A DNA stretch of 64,000 bases, taken from assembly GCF_003595215.1 (NCBI RefSeq), contig NZ_QYZP01000002.1, positions 496,001 to 560,000 on the forward strand. The letters are read 5' to 3'. The DNA comes from Nesterenkonia natronophila (lineage in GTDB: Bacteria; Actinomycetota; Actinomycetes; Actinomycetales; Micrococcaceae). The notes below the pieces were generated by a model. It had not been told where the DNA came from. It was given only the letters and a program-made list of their open reading frames with translations, and searched no databases. The position numbers were made by a program, and so were the translations under genes. Below are positions 11,322 to 21,323 of this stretch, piece by piece (position 1 is the first letter of the stretch; every line of letters begins with the position of its first letter).

Positions 11322-13148
11322 TCAGATGATGTCCTCGAGGGGACGCCCCATTGCGGCCCGGCGTTCCGCGTGGTTGATCCGGTAACGGCGGGACTGAGTT
11401 GCCAGGATCACGATGAATGCGCCCATCGCAGCTCCCAGCGCTACCCACACACTGGTCACTTCGCCCAGGATGCGCGGGAATATCAGCCAGAACAGCCCCC
11501 AGGCCAGGGCCAGCGCGATCGTGATGCGACCGCGTTCAGTCATGGAATAGAACGCTGCGGTCCACACGCACAGCAGCAGGCCTATCCAGGCCCACAGCAG
11601 CGCCGGGATGCCAGGGATGTGCCACCCCTGTTGGGTGAGCCACACCGAGAGTGCACTCATGACTTGGATCAGTGCGAATCCGTAGAACAGCCCCACAATG
11701 TCATCAGTGAGCTGACGTTCGGAGTCGGTGCGTGCGGTGTAGAGATTGAACTGCCGCACGGCCTCGGTGAGCACCCCAGCGATGACCACTGAGCTGAGGA
11801 GGGTCAGGGTGAACAAGCCAGCGTAGAGCGAGGTAGTGACCCCCAACATCAGAAACGCGGCGATGCCTACCAACCATCCCGAACGTTGCTGCCGCGGGGT
11901 GGAATGCTGGGCTGGAGTCCACTGATAACAGGCGTGGATGATGAGACCCACAGTGATGACCGGCCAGATCCAATACCAGTTGTAGTCCGGTGAGAGCAGC
12001 GCGTGCTCGCCGGAGAACCAGCCTCCAGCGAGGCTCTCTTCCAGGCCGCCCTGTCCCAGGATGGCGGGATCTTCCTCGTTGTAGCCGAGCCAGCCGAACA
12101 TCCAGAGCGTGGAGAGCACGGCCGTCAGCGCCCCGAGACTGACGAAGATGCGCCGCGCCAGATCCCAATGCGTGGGCTCCGGGTCCGGGCTGCGGGAAGG
12201 CAGATTGTACGGGGGTATGTATGTGTAGAGGTCTTCCTCATCATCGGCGAACTGCGCCGAATTCTTGCGGTACTGGCTCCCAATGTGTCCCGACCCGCCG
12301 TAGGGTCCTGACGATTCCTGACCGGTGGCCTTTTCAATAGCCGCGGCTTTCTGAGCAATCACCGTTCGCTGGCGCTGTTCGTCGAGCTCTCGGCGCGCGG
12401 GTGGCGGGGGTGGTTCTTGGGATTCCCCCGCCGGGTGTGCGGAGACGACTGGGATGGCATCGGTGAACAGCTGGGGTTCCGGCCGTTGTTCCGCCGGCGG
12501 TGGTTTGGGCAGGGACACCTGTGGAGTGTGTGTGGGCAGCTGGCCACCGCTGCGCCGGGCCCTGCGCGCAACAGTCCCTGAGGGCGCTACCGAAGCTGAG
12601 CTGCGCTGAGCTGAGCTTGTGGGCTGGTCCTCCGGTGCGTTTTCAGCGGCTTTGGCCGCTTCGGCTTTGCGCCGAGCCAGACGCACCTTCCGCGTGGACC
12701 ACCAATTCTTGGCGCGCTCGTCCAAGGTGTCGAAGAACCCGCCGAGGCTCTTATCCGGACCGGAAGCCACGGGGACCTGAGATGCTGTACCAGGGCGCGT
12801 CGGAGGTTCTGCGCGCGTAACCTCTGTGGACGAATCGTCTGGTGATGAGCTTTCAGCAGCGGTGTCCTCGGCAGTGTCCTCGGCGGTTTCCTCCGTCGGC
12901 TTCTGCTGCTCTTGGTCCCCCCGATGTTGGGTCACAGATTCTTCTGCGGCCGGTGCCTCAGGTGCCAGTTCATCCTCGGCTCTTTCAGCGAGGTCAGGGG
13001 TGTGTCTCTCTGACCGCTCCTCCTCCGCCAGGCCAGTCCTGGAGTCACCGGCAAGGCGGGCGGAGGTGTCTGCGCTCATCGGCTCGGACAACTGCTGCCT
13101 CCCTCGGGGAATTCTGTACACACCACGTGCATCGGAGATATTGGTCAA
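11322..13148 (-). CDS. Membrane protein with long disordered cytoplasmic N-terminus
   Basis: About 608 aa. Residues 1-340 are low-complexity, rich in Glu, Pro, Ala and Ser, and probably disordered. The C-terminal 260 residues contain about seven hydrophobic helices with many tryptophans (WMFGWLGY, NWYWIWPVIT, YQW), a pattern weakly reminiscent of tryptophan-rich sensory (TspO-like) membrane proteins. Two starts are possible: a TTG at 13148, four bases after the DedA stop with GTGAGAG upstream, or an ATG at 13079 (codon 24). The TTG start would couple it to the upstream DedA gene. Function unknown. Confidence 0.65.
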   Translation of the reverse strand: MTNISDARGVYRIPRGRQQLSEPMSADTSARLAGDSRTGLAEEERSERHTPDLAERAEDELAPEAPAAEESVTQHRGDQEQQKPTEETAEDTAEDTAAESSSPDDSSTEVTRAEPPTRPGTASQVPVASGPDKSLGGFFDTLDERAKNWWSTRKVRLARRKAEAAKAAENAPEDQPTSSAQRSSASVAPSGTVARRARRSGGQLPTHTPQVSLPKPPPAEQRPEPQLFTDAIPVVSAHPAGESQEPPPPPARRELDEQRQRTVIAQKAAAIEKATGQESSGPYGGSGHIGSQYRKNSAQFADDEEDLYTYIPPYNLPSRSPDPEPTHWDLARRIFVSLGALTAVLSTLWMFGWLGYNEEDPAILGQGGLEESLAGGWFSGEHALLSPDYNWYWIWPVITVGLIIHACYQWTPAQHSTPRQQRSGWLVGIAAFLMLGVTTSLYAGLFTLTLLSSVVIAGVLTEAVRQFNLYTARTDSERQLTDDIVGLFYGFALIQVMSALSVWLTQQGWHIPGIPALLWAWIGLLLCVWTAAFYSMTERGRITIALALAWGLFWLIFPRILGEVTSVWVALGAAMGAFIVILATQSRRYRINHAERRAAMGRPLEDII

Positions 13149-13152
13149 TTGA

Positions 13153-13755
13153 TTATGCTCTCACTGAAGTCTGGCTGCGAGCATGACGCCTCGAGACCCG
13201 CAGCGCAACAATCAGCGCCACCAGCGTACCGATACCAATGGCGGTCAGGGTGCTCGCCCACGTGGGTAGGTTGGTAGTTGTTCCCGTAATGTAACCTAAG
13301 CCGACCAGCCAGCCGCTCCAGATCACGGAGCCCAGCAGGGCGAGCCCAGCAGCCTGGCGCCAGGGCAGACGCATCATCCCGGCGGAAGCCATCGATGCGG
13401 CGCGTCCGCCGGGTATCCAACGAATAAGCAGCAAACCGGTCCAGGTGGTAGCACTGCCCGCCCGAATCGAGGCCCGCACCATGACCCGATGCAGCCGCCG
13501 CCCCCACCGCCACCGGTAAAGCAGTCGAACGAGTTGGTAACGGCATAGCGTATAGAGGATTACGTCGCCAGCCAGGCATCCCAGCGTTGTCGCGATCATG
13601 ACCCAAGTCAATGGTAGGAGCCCTGCTGATGCCATCGCGCCTGAGGCGATCACCATCACCTCAGAGGGGAACAGAGGGACCAAGGCGGTCAATGCCACAA
13701 AGAATGCTTGCAGTGGCAACAGCCACACGCCCCAGTCGTCGAATAACTCGACCAT
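13153..13755 (-). CDS. DedA family membrane protein (VTT domain)
   Basis: 200 aa with the DedA/VTT layout: an N-terminal re-entrant segment with PLFPSEVMVIASGA, a middle amphipathic part, and the conserved LLIRWIPGGRAAS loop, followed by two to three membrane helices. DedA proteins act in lipid scrambling/transport and envelope homeostasis. The stop lies four bases ahead of the possible TTG start of the next gene, suggesting an operon. The C-terminus is basic and cytoplasmic. Confidence 0.88.
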   Translation of the reverse strand: MVELFDDWGVWLLPLQAFFVALTALVPLFPSEVMVIASGAMASAGLLPLTWVMIATTLGCLAGDVILYTLCRYQLVRLLYRWRWGRRLHRVMVRASIRAGSATTWTGLLLIRWIPGGRAASMASAGMMRLPWRQAAGLALLGSVIWSGWLVGLGYITGTTTNLPTWASTLTAIGIGTLVALIVALRVSRRHARSQTSVRA

Positions 13756-13773
13756 CGTTCCCCTCTTGTGCTC

Positions 13774-14865
13774 CTACGAAACCGCCGAGTCCCTTGTGAC
13801 CGGGGCGTACTCCAGTCTACGGGTAGAGGTGAACAGGCGCGGCGCGCCAGAGAGTGGGTCGGTGAAGCTCAGACTCTGGGCCAGCAGCTGCAGGGGCGTG
13901 CTGAAGTCGTCCGGCGCGTCGTCCCACAGGTCCGGGTAGAACCGGTCGTGCAGAATGCCGAGTCCGAGCATCGCCATATGGATGCGCAGCTGATGGGTCT
14001 TGCCCGTATGGGGTGTCAGCCGGAAGAGCCCGACCGGCGGTGCCGCGGGGAGCCGCAGCGAGGGGCCGTGTTGGAGAAGTTCGATGCGCGAGGAGGAGTT
14101 GGCTCCTGGAACGGGGTCGGTGCGTCGCCGCCCCTTCGCTCGGTGCCAGTGGTCCTGGGGGCGTCGCCCGGAGTCGGCGGCGTCGTAGCTGTTGAGCTGG
14201 CTGACCACCACACCTTTGATCTTCTCTATCCGGTTGCGGACCGTCAGCGGGAAGCGGGCGGCTAGCGCTCTGGGGTCGTCGTTGAGCGCGCTGACACATT
14301 CGTAGGTCTTGTTCACCTTGCGGTTCTCAAAAAGCAGCTGGTAGGCGCCGCGGGTCTTCGGATTCTTAGCGAAGATCACTACGCCTGCTGTCCCACGGTC
14401 CAACCGGTGGATAGGCACCAGATCTGGCATGTTCAGCCGGTGGCGCAGTCTCACCAGGAGAGATTCCTGAACGTAGCGGCCAGCGGGAGTTGTCGGCAGA
14501 AAGTGCGGTTTGTCCACCACCAGCAGGTGTTCATCCTCGCAGAGGATCTCCTCCTGCACTGGCAGCGGGGATTCCGCAGGCAGCGAACGGTAGTACCAGA
14601 TGAACTCCGCGGCGCCGAGCGGGCTTTCGGTGCTCAGGGGCACACCCGCGGCGTCGACCACCTCACCGTCGCGGAAGCGAGCGGTGATGCCAGCCGGGTC
14701 TATATGCCCGAATGTCTCCTGCACATACGCGTGAATTGTTGTCCATGGCCCCGTAGGAGGGACCCGCAGCCTAGTGGCGTTGACGCCGTTGCGGACCGGA
14801 AGTGGAGACTTCTGCGGCACGGGGAGGTGGTCAGCTCCACTCAGGAGCTTTGGACTGGGCCACAT
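13774..14865 (-). CDS. RluA-family pseudouridine synthase
   Basis: 363 aa. The catalytic motif HRLDRGTAGVV is present with the nucleophilic aspartate at residue 156, along with the K-TY-C segment (KVNKTYECVS) and the C-terminal GKTHQLRIHMA. The enzyme isomerises uridine to pseudouridine in rRNA or tRNA; the target site cannot be read from the sequence. An insertion of about 60 residues between KGVVVSQLNSYDAADSG and RLTPHTGKTHQLR is proline/serine-rich. The ATG overlaps the end of the VOC gene by 35 bp; a GTG at 14820 would avoid this. Confidence 0.9.
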   Translation of the reverse strand: MWPSPKLLSGADHLPVPQKSPLPVRNGVNATRLRVPPTGPWTTIHAYVQETFGHIDPAGITARFRDGEVVDAAGVPLSTESPLGAAEFIWYYRSLPAESPLPVQEEILCEDEHLLVVDKPHFLPTTPAGRYVQESLLVRLRHRLNMPDLVPIHRLDRGTAGVVIFAKNPKTRGAYQLLFENRKVNKTYECVSALNDDPRALAARFPLTVRNRIEKIKGVVVSQLNSYDAADSGRRPQDHWHRAKGRRRTDPVPGANSSSRIELLQHGPSLRLPAAPPVGLFRLTPHTGKTHQLRIHMAMLGLGILHDRFYPDLWDDAPDDFSTPLQLLAQSLSFTDPLSGAPRLFTSTRRLEYAPVTRDSAVS

Positions 14866-15403
14866 TGGCTGCGGAGTCCGAGTCGAGAGGGTTCGGCGCC
14901 CCGCGGGGATGGTTGATCTGCCAAGTCATCCCGAAACGATCCTGCACCCAGGCGAAGTTCTGGGCGAAGTCGTAGTCACCGGGCTCCATCAAGTACTCGC
15001 CCTGATTCACCAGAGAGTCGGTGATTCGGTGAAACTCCTCTTCGGTGTCGACCACCACGGCCATAGACATCGAAGGCGTGAAATCGAAAGCGTGCTTGAC
15101 CAGGGAGTCCTGAATCATCAAGATCTGGCCGCCGACCTGCAGCTGTGCGGTGGCAACCAGGGTCTTGTCCCAGTCCACGACGGCCTCCATAGCCGCCGTG
15201 TCATCCGGAGCGCCGGCCGGTGACTGGTTGGCTGAGCCGGGCCCAGTCCCGCCTCCGTTGGCGGCTTCTGGATCGAAGATCTCTGTGCCTTCCGGATGAT
15301 GCATGATCTCCAGAAGTTGAGCGTCGGGAAACGTGGCGAGGTAAAGGTCGATGGCTTCCTGGGCTCGGCCCTGGAACATCATGAATGGCATACACAGAAT
15401 CAT
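14831..15403 (-). CDS. VOC superfamily protein, PhnB-like
   Basis: 190 aa with glyoxalase/bleomycin-resistance (VOC) fold features of the PhnB / 3-demethylubiquinone methyltransferase-like group: PFMMFQGRAQEAIDLY at the N-terminus, a central IMIQDS strand and a C-terminal GDYDFAQNFAWVQDRFGMTWQIN segment. About 40 residues in the middle (Gly/Ala/Pro-rich, near 50-75) look like a flexible insertion. Substrate unknown. Confidence 0.85.
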   Translation of the reverse strand: MILCMPFMMFQGRAQEAIDLYLATFPDAQLLEIMHHPEGTEIFDPEAANGGGTGPGSANQSPAGAPDDTAAMEAVVDWDKTLVATAQLQVGGQILMIQDSLVKHAFDFTPSMSMAVVVDTEEEFHRITDSLVNQGEYLMEPGDYDFAQNFAWVQDRFGMTWQINHPRGAPNPLDSDSAANVAQSKAPEWS

Positions 15404-15477
15404 TGGGTCAGGTTAGCTCATGAGCATGGGCGTTGAATGCAGGTTTCCCGCACGGCCCCGGAGCTGGGCCTGAAGAG

Positions 15478-18400
15478 TCAGGGGGAGAGCCGTAGGCCCG
15501 ATGGTGTGGAGTGGAACCCGGCGGTTCTCAGTGACTGGCCGAATGGGTGGTGCAGGACGGGTTCACCGTTGATCCGCTCCACGGCGAGCTTCGAGGACCT
15601 GGCTCGGGTCAGTGCCTTCACCAGCGCTCCGGCGGCGGCGTCGCTGACTTCTGGGTCCGGTGTGTAGAGCAGCATAGTCCGCCCCCCGCGCTCCATGTAC
15701 AGCACCAGCTCCCCACCGGTGATCACGACGACGGCACCGGCTTTCCGCCCCGGACGAGCCTTGGTGGCGGGTTCGCCCTCGGTTGCGGGGACGGCAGGCC
15801 AGTCTAAGGCTGCGCCGAATGGATTGGCTGGGTCGGTGGCGGCCAGGGCTATCGGTGCGCTGGTCCGTTCCGCGTAGGGGTCTTCTGCACGTTCGAGCTG
15901 CTCGGAGATGTCTCTGAGCCGGTCGATGGTGGAGCTGACGGTGAACTGCGCTGCCCCCAGATGTTCTATGAAGTAGCCGCGCCGCACACGCCCGGCCTCC
16001 TCTGCGGCGGCCAAAACTTTGTACACTCCGGCAAAGCCGCCTGGGGTCTGTTCAGCCATTACTGATCCCCTTGTGAGTACGCCGTAGCGGTCGAGCAGGA
16101 TCTCTGCCCGGGCGTGGGCGACCTCCGTGGCTGGGACCGCAGTGGTGGAGACCACCTGCCAACGGCCCCCGGATGGCGTCTGCGCAGGACCCCGTGCAGC
16201 GGCGACAGCCTGGCGCAGCGCAGTGCGCCGCGAGACACGGCGACTCTTGGTGGAGGGTTTGGCCTTGTGCGCGGTGGACCCGCCGCCCATGAAGGAGCGC
16301 ACCGGCGCGTAGCTGTCCGGGTGGACGCGCCCGGCCCAGAACAGCTCCCAGAGCGCCTGCTGACAAGCCAGCACAGCGACGTTCTCAAGTTGAGCCGCGA
16401 TAGCTTCAGGAAACCACGCGCCTCCGCGCTCCAGCACCTGGAAGACCTCAGCTGCGAGCCCTTCGAGGGCAGGTACCTCCCGTCCCGCTCCAATCAGGGC
16501 GGCCTCCTCGGCGGGATAGAACGCCAACCAGCCGTCATGTCCGCTGAGCGCACCGTGGCCGCTGGTGAGGAACTCCCCACTGGCTAGAAGCGAGTCCAGC
16601 ATGGTGGAGGAGTAATCACTCACCCGCGCCGGGAGGATGAAGGATTCCCAGGCGCTCGCCGGGGCGGGCAAACCGGCGAGTTGGGCGAGCACTTCGGCCA
16701 ACCCGGTCTGGCCCCTGACCTGGGTTGAGGGTGTGGTTAACTGCCATTCAGCAAGCAGCTGCGCGTAGGCCCGGGGAGGAACGGGCTCCACTGCGGCCCG
16801 CAGAGCCGCCAGTGACCGGCGGCGGATGCGGCGGAGCATCTCCGCGTCCACATACTCGGCCTCCGCCGCAGCCTCTGGGGTGAACAGACCCTCGACTACC
16901 CGGGACTCCTGTACCAGGCGGCGCAGCACATCAATCACTACCGCGATTGGAAGGCCCAATGCTCGGCTTACTTGGTCCGGCGTGAAGGGCCCATGGGTGC
17001 GCGCGAACCGCCCGATCAGGTCACCGAGTGGATTCCCCACGGGTTCGAGGAATGTCTGTGGAACACCTGGCGGGATATTGACACCAAGTCCGTCGCGCAG
17101 CCTGGCGGCGTCTTCAACGGCTGCAAATCGCGGTTCGCCCTGAAACGTCACGGGGAGGGCACGTTGGGAGGTGACCAACTGCTCAGCATACTCCCGGGCC
17201 TCTGCCGCAGTGACGCTGGCGGCGTCGGCGTCATCGGTGGCCCGCAGCCGCAGCGCCAGGTGTTCTGCGGTTAGGGGACCGAGCAGCCGCAGCAGATCAG
17301 CGACGCTCTCAGGGCCACGCGAATTCGTGACCGGCAAACGTCGCTCGGGAGTCATCCGCTGGGCGTAAGCCTCGGCGTGGATGATGACGTCAGCGTCAAG
17401 GAACTCCCGGAGCTCCACCCGGCCCAGCAGCTCATTCAGCAGTGTGGGATCCACACTCAGGGCCGCGGCGCGACGTTCGGCGAGCGGCGAGTCACCCTCA
17501 TAGAGGTATTGGGCGATGTAGCCGAACACAATGGACTGGGCGAACGGTGAGGGAGTGTGAGTGGTGGCCTCCACCATTCGCACGGTGCGCTGGGCGAGTC
17601 TGCGGGTGAGCGCATCCAGGGCGGGAAGGTCGTAGACGTCTTGCAGTACTTCCCGCATGGTCTCCATGATCATGGGGAAGTCCGAGTACTGGTGCGCGAC
17701 TTCCAGCAGCTGCGAGGACCGCTGACGCTGCTGCCACAGCGGCGTGCGCTGCCCCGGGCGGGTGCGTGGCAGCAGCAGGGCCCGAGCCGCGGATTCGCGG
17801 AACCGCCCGGCGAACAGTGCGGAGCTGGAGACCCGGCGGATCACCAGGTCCTCCAGCTCATCGGGCTCAAAGGTGAACAGTTCCGCACCCGGCGGCTCAT
17901 CGTCCATCATGGGGACCCGCAACACGATCCCATCGTCCGAGGCGAAGGCCGCGCCGTCCAGACCGTAACGCTCGTGCAGCCGCTCACCGACCGCCAGCGC
18001 CCAGGGTGCGTGGATCTGCATGCCGTAGGGAGAGTGCAGGATGATCCGCCAATCACCGAGCTCATCCTTGGTCTGCTCCAGCACCAGGGTGCGGTCGGAG
18101 GGAACCGTTCCGACAGCGTCATGCTGATCGGCCAAATAGCGCACCAGATTGTCCTGCGCCCACTGGTCCAAGCCGAGTCTGGTCAGCCGCTCGGTGGCTT
18201 CCTGTGCGGTGGCCGCGTGTATCTCACGGGTGAACGCACCCAAGGCCTCACCGAGCTCGGCGGGCCGGCCTATCCCATCGCCGCGCCAAAACGGCAGGCT
18301 GGCCGGCTGGCCGAATGCCGGGGACACCAGGACCCGGTCGAAGGTGATCTCCTCGATCCGCCAGCTGGTGGCTCCGAGGGCGAATACGTCTCCAATGCGG

Positions 18401-20088
18401 GATTCGTAGACCATCTCTTCATCGAGTTCACCCACCCGTCGGCCCCCGGTGCGAGTGTTCTCCGCTCCCACCAGGTACACCCCAAACAGTCCCCGGTCTG
18501 GGATGGTGCCCCCGGAGGTGACCGCCAGACGCTGTGCGCCGGGACGGCCGGTGAGGGTTCCAGCGTCGCGATCCCACACGATGCGCGGCCGCAGGTCAGC
18601 GAACCGGTCCGAGGGGTACTTTCCAGCCAACAGGTCTAGCGTGGCCTCATAGGCTGAGCGCGGAAGGGAGGCAAAGGGCGCGGACCTGCGCACCGCCTCG
18701 AACCACTTCTCCACATCCAGAGCGTCCATGGCCGCAGCTGCGATTGTCTGCTGAGCCAGAATGTCGAGTGGGCTGCGCGGAATCTTCAGCGCCTCGATCC
18801 GGCCAGAGAGCATCCGCTCTACGACGACGCTTGAGCTGAGCAGGTCACCGCGGTGCTTGGGAAAGAACCACCCCACGGAGACTTCACCGACCTGGTGGCC
18901 TGCCCGTCCCAGCCGCTGCAGGCCGGAGGAGACCGCATGGGGGGCCTCCACCTGAATGACCAGGTCCACCGCGCCCATGTCGATTCCCAGTTCCAGGGAG
19001 CTGGTAGCGACCACACAGCGCAGTCGACCGGACTTCAGGTCGTCTTCAATCTGCTTGCGCTGCTCCTTTGACACTGACCCGTGGTGGGCCTTGGCCAACG
19101 CTGACGGCTCCGCCTGCTCCTCAGCCTGTGCCTCGGGAACTTCGGCTTGTTCGCGCTCTGCACTGATCTCGTTGACCCGGCCGGTGAGCTTCTCCGCCAG
19201 GCGTCGGGAATTTACGAAGACGATCGTGGAACGGTTGGATGAGATGAGGTCCACCACCCGGTGTTCCACGTGCGGCCAAATGGAGGGCTGCAGCGGGGCG
19301 CCTTCGCCGCCCTCGGAAGGCTCAACAGTGGGCGAGGCCATATCGGGCACTGGGACCGAGACGGTGATGTCCCACTTCTTCTCCGAGGGCGGAGCGATCA
19401 CCTCCACCGGTTGGCGTCCGCCCAGGAAGCGGGCGACCTCCTGCCGGGGCTCCACGGTGGCGGAGAGACCGATGCGTTGGGCTGGGCCGGCAGTGTTCTC
19501 GGCCGCCTGCAGGTCACCGAGCCGCTCGAGGGACACGGCAAGATGGGCCCCCCGTTTGGTGCCGGCCAGCGCGTGAATCTCGTCCACAATCACCGTGTCC
19601 ACCGAACTCAGTGTCCGGCGGGCCTGCGAGGTCAGCATCAGGTAGAGCGATTCAGGGGTGGTGATCAGGATGTCGGGGGGGTACCGCACCAGATCTCGAC
19701 GCTCCTTGGAGCTGGTGTCTCCGGTGCGTACCCCCACCGTGACCTCACGGGGGGTGGCGCCGAGCCGTCTTGCGGTGTGCCCGATACCGACCAGTGGGCT
19801 GCGCAGATTCCGCTCGATATCGGCACCCAGCGCCTTCAGCGGGGAGATGTAGAGGACCGTGGTGCCAGCAGTTGAGGCTGCAGCGCCGTCGTTACTGGGC
19901 TGCCCCATGAGGCGGTCGATGGACCACAGAAATGCAGAGAGAGTCTTCCCCGAACCCGTGGGTGCCACCACCAAGGCGTTCCTGCCTTGGGCGATGGCGT
20001 CCCACGCTCCGGCCTGTGCCGCAGTGGGCGCGCCGAAGGAGGCGGAGAACCACGTCCGGGTTGCCTCCGAGAACTGGTCAAGGGCCAT
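15478..20088 (-). CDS. lhr: Large ATP-dependent helicase Lhr
   Basis: 1536 aa, the normal size of bacterial Lhr. SF2 helicase motifs are clear: Walker A APTGSGKT at 42-49, a DEIH Walker B (VIVDEIHALAG), LSATVEPR (motif III), and LGRAGHQVG (motif VI). They are followed by the long winged-helix/beta-barrel Lhr core and C-terminal domain. Lhr proteins translocate 3'-5' on single-stranded DNA and unwind DNA or RNA-DNA hybrids, and are linked to the DNA damage response in mycobacteria. The ATG at 20088 is chosen because GGAG lies five bases upstream; an earlier start at 20136 would nearly touch the next gene. Confidence 0.95.
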   Translation of the reverse strand: MALDQFSEATRTWFSASFGAPTAAQAGAWDAIAQGRNALVVAPTGSGKTLSAFLWSIDRLMGQPSNDGAAASTAGTTVLYISPLKALGADIERNLRSPLVGIGHTARRLGATPREVTVGVRTGDTSSKERRDLVRYPPDILITTPESLYLMLTSQARRTLSSVDTVIVDEIHALAGTKRGAHLAVSLERLGDLQAAENTAGPAQRIGLSATVEPRQEVARFLGGRQPVEVIAPPSEKKWDITVSVPVPDMASPTVEPSEGGEGAPLQPSIWPHVEHRVVDLISSNRSTIVFVNSRRLAEKLTGRVNEISAEREQAEVPEAQAEEQAEPSALAKAHHGSVSKEQRKQIEDDLKSGRLRCVVATSSLELGIDMGAVDLVIQVEAPHAVSSGLQRLGRAGHQVGEVSVGWFFPKHRGDLLSSSVVVERMLSGRIEALKIPRSPLDILAQQTIAAAAMDALDVEKWFEAVRRSAPFASLPRSAYEATLDLLAGKYPSDRFADLRPRIVWDRDAGTLTGRPGAQRLAVTSGGTIPDRGLFGVYLVGAENTRTGGRRVGELDEEMVYESRIGDVFALGATSWRIEEITFDRVLVSPAFGQPASLPFWRGDGIGRPAELGEALGAFTREIHAATAQEATERLTRLGLDQWAQDNLVRYLADQHDAVGTVPSDRTLVLEQTKDELGDWRIILHSPYGMQIHAPWALAVGERLHERYGLDGAAFASDDGIVLRVPMMDDEPPGAELFTFEPDELEDLVIRRVSSSALFAGRFRESAARALLLPRTRPGQRTPLWQQRQRSSQLLEVAHQYSDFPMIMETMREVLQDVYDLPALDALTRRLAQRTVRMVEATTHTPSPFAQSIVFGYIAQYLYEGDSPLAERRAAALSVDPTLLNELLGRVELREFLDADVIIHAEAYAQRMTPERRLPVTNSRGPESVADLLRLLGPLTAEHLALRLRATDDADAASVTAAEAREYAEQLVTSQRALPVTFQGEPRFAAVEDAARLRDGLGVNIPPGVPQTFLEPVGNPLGDLIGRFARTHGPFTPDQVSRALGLPIAVVIDVLRRLVQESRVVEGLFTPEAAAEAEYVDAEMLRRIRRRSLAALRAAVEPVPPRAYAQLLAEWQLTTPSTQVRGQTGLAEVLAQLAGLPAPASAWESFILPARVSDYSSTMLDSLLASGEFLTSGHGALSGHDGWLAFYPAEEAALIGAGREVPALEGLAAEVFQVLERGGAWFPEAIAAQLENVAVLACQQALWELFWAGRVHPDSYAPVRSFMGGGSTAHKAKPSTKSRRVSRRTALRQAVAAARGPAQTPSGGRWQVVSTTAVPATEVAHARAEILLDRYGVLTRGSVMAEQTPGGFAGVYKVLAAAEEAGRVRRGYFIEHLGAAQFTVSSTIDRLRDISEQLERAEDPYAERTSAPIALAATDPANPFGAALDWPAVPATEGEPATKARPGRKAGAVVVITGGELVLYMERGGRTMLLYTPDPEVSDAAAGALVKALTRARSSKLAVERINGEPVLHHPFGQSLRTAGFHSTPSGLRLSP

Positions 20089-20132
20089 GGGCTCCACTCT
20101 AGAACCACCCACCGAGACGGCCAGCGGCTGCC

Positions 20133-20804
20133 TCACCTGGCAAAGCGGAGGATCTCCTCGCGGCGCAGCGGCCGGTCGAAGAGCGGGCCACCCGGTTCTA
20201 TGGGTTGCCCGGCGGCCAAACCACCTAATGAGACTGGGTCAAATCCCATTTGCGCCAATAGGCTCATCACGTGACCACGGGCGTCGGCGTCGTCTCCGGC
20301 GAGTGCGACTGCGCGGCGCTGGTCCAGTGGCAGATCGGGGTTGGCGAATGATTCGATGTCGTGGTGGGAGATGTGGTTGAGGGCTTTGACGACTCGGGTT
20401 CGGCCAAATCGACCGGCGATGCCGTATGAGGAGGGCAGCTGCTCATCGATGGCGGCCTGCAGCCAACTGGGCAGCTCCTCATCGTGCCAGGTGTTGGTGG
20501 CATCCACCAGGATCAGGGACTCGGTGCCCGGGATGTTGAGCCACTCAGGGTCCACCTCGTCCAGTTCCTCCTGGGGCACGGCCAGGATCACGATGCCGGA
20601 ACCCTGTTGGGCGGTCCGGACCCCGACCTGTTCGGGCCAGACGGCCAGAGCACCGGGCGCGTAGATCTTCAGGTGGTGCTGAAGGGCCCTAGGGGGTCGG
20701 GTAGAGCACAGGTCCACGTCGATGCCGACACGCAGCATGACCCTTGCGAAGGCAGTTCCTGCCCGCCCAGCGCCGAGGACGCCCACCACAGCCTGCTCAG
20801 ACAT
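20133..20804 (-). CDS. NAD(P)-binding oxidoreductase, F420-dependent NADP-reductase-like
   Basis: 223 aa. The N-terminal Rossmann motif GVLGAGRAGTAFARVM and the later VKALNHISHHD stretch resemble the NADP/F420-dependent oxidoreductase-like family (the fold also found in ProC and Fno). The middle segment SGIVILAVPQEEL fits the second half of the dinucleotide-binding domain. Substrate is unknown. Its start overlaps the end of rlmH by 8 bp, so the two are likely one transcript. Confidence 0.8.
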   Translation of the reverse strand: MSEQAVVGVLGAGRAGTAFARVMLRVGIDVDLCSTRPPRALQHHLKIYAPGALAVWPEQVGVRTAQQGSGIVILAVPQEELDEVDPEWLNIPGTESLILVDATNTWHDEELPSWLQAAIDEQLPSSYGIAGRFGRTRVVKALNHISHHDIESFANPDLPLDQRRAVALAGDDADARGHVMSLLAQMGFDPVSLGGLAAGQPIEPGGPLFDRPLRREEILRFAR

Positions 20805-21255
20805 GGTGGTATGCCCGTCCTGCGCTGATCTCCTGCGCGCGGTAAAGCTGCTCCGTGAGGATCATGCGGACCAGCTGGTGCGGGAAGACCAAGCGGCTCA
20901 GAGACCAGGTGAGGTTCGCCCGGCTGTGCAGCTCCTCATTCACCCCAAAGGCTCCGCCTATGACCATGACCACCTCGGTGCCTGCGTCGTACTGCCGCTG
21001 CAGGTGGTATGACAGCTCGGGGGAGGAGAGGTTGGTGCCGCGTTCATCCAGCAGGATGACGTGCTGGTGGGGTTTCAGGGCGTGGAGCACCTTGGCAGAT
21101 TCCTCCGCGCGGGCGGCGTCGTGCTCTTTGGATGAGTGGGGGAGCAGGCGCCAGCTGAGGTCGAAGGGCTTACGGAGTCGTTTGCCGTACCGGGCGATCC
21201 CATCAGCAACCCACGCTTCATGCTTCTTGCCGATCGCAAGAACAGTTGTGCTCAT
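20797..21255 (-). CDS. rlmH: 23S rRNA (pseudouridine-1915-N3)-methyltransferase
   Basis: 152 aa, the full size of RlmH, a SPOUT-class SAM methyltransferase that methylates pseudouridine 1915 in helix 69 of 23S rRNA. The trefoil-knot signature is visible: LLDERGTNLSS, VVMVIGGAFGV, and the C-terminal FPHQLVRMILTEQLYRA with the final Tyr-His (AYHHV). GGAGAGG lies upstream of the ATG. Confidence 0.96.
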   Translation of the reverse strand: MSTTVLAIGKKHEAWVADGIARYGKRLRKPFDLSWRLLPHSSKEHDAARAEESAKVLHALKPHQHVILLDERGTNLSSPELSYHLQRQYDAGTEVVMVIGGAFGVNEELHSRANLTWSLSRLVFPHQLVRMILTEQLYRAQEISAGRAYHHV

Positions 21256-21282
21256 TGCTGGCCTCTCCGGGCAGAAAGGGCA

Positions 21283-21316
21283 ACGGCCCCGAGACGTCTG
21301 GGGTCTGCGGGGCCGT
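21283..21316 (-). terminator. Hairpin behind tRNA-Ser(CGA)
   Basis: ACGGCCCC at 21283-21290 pairs exactly with GGGGCCGT at 21309-21316. It lies just downstream of the minus-strand tRNA and 28 bp before rlmH, so it probably separates the two transcripts. The following minus-strand bases are only weakly T-rich. Confidence 0.6.
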
Positions 21317-21323
21317 CAGAACG

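Noticed and set aside
17557..18639. 360-codon plus-strand frame inside lhr
   Set aside because: It lies wholly antisense to the well-supported Lhr helicase and its product has no protein-like motifs; GC-rich coding produces such shadows.
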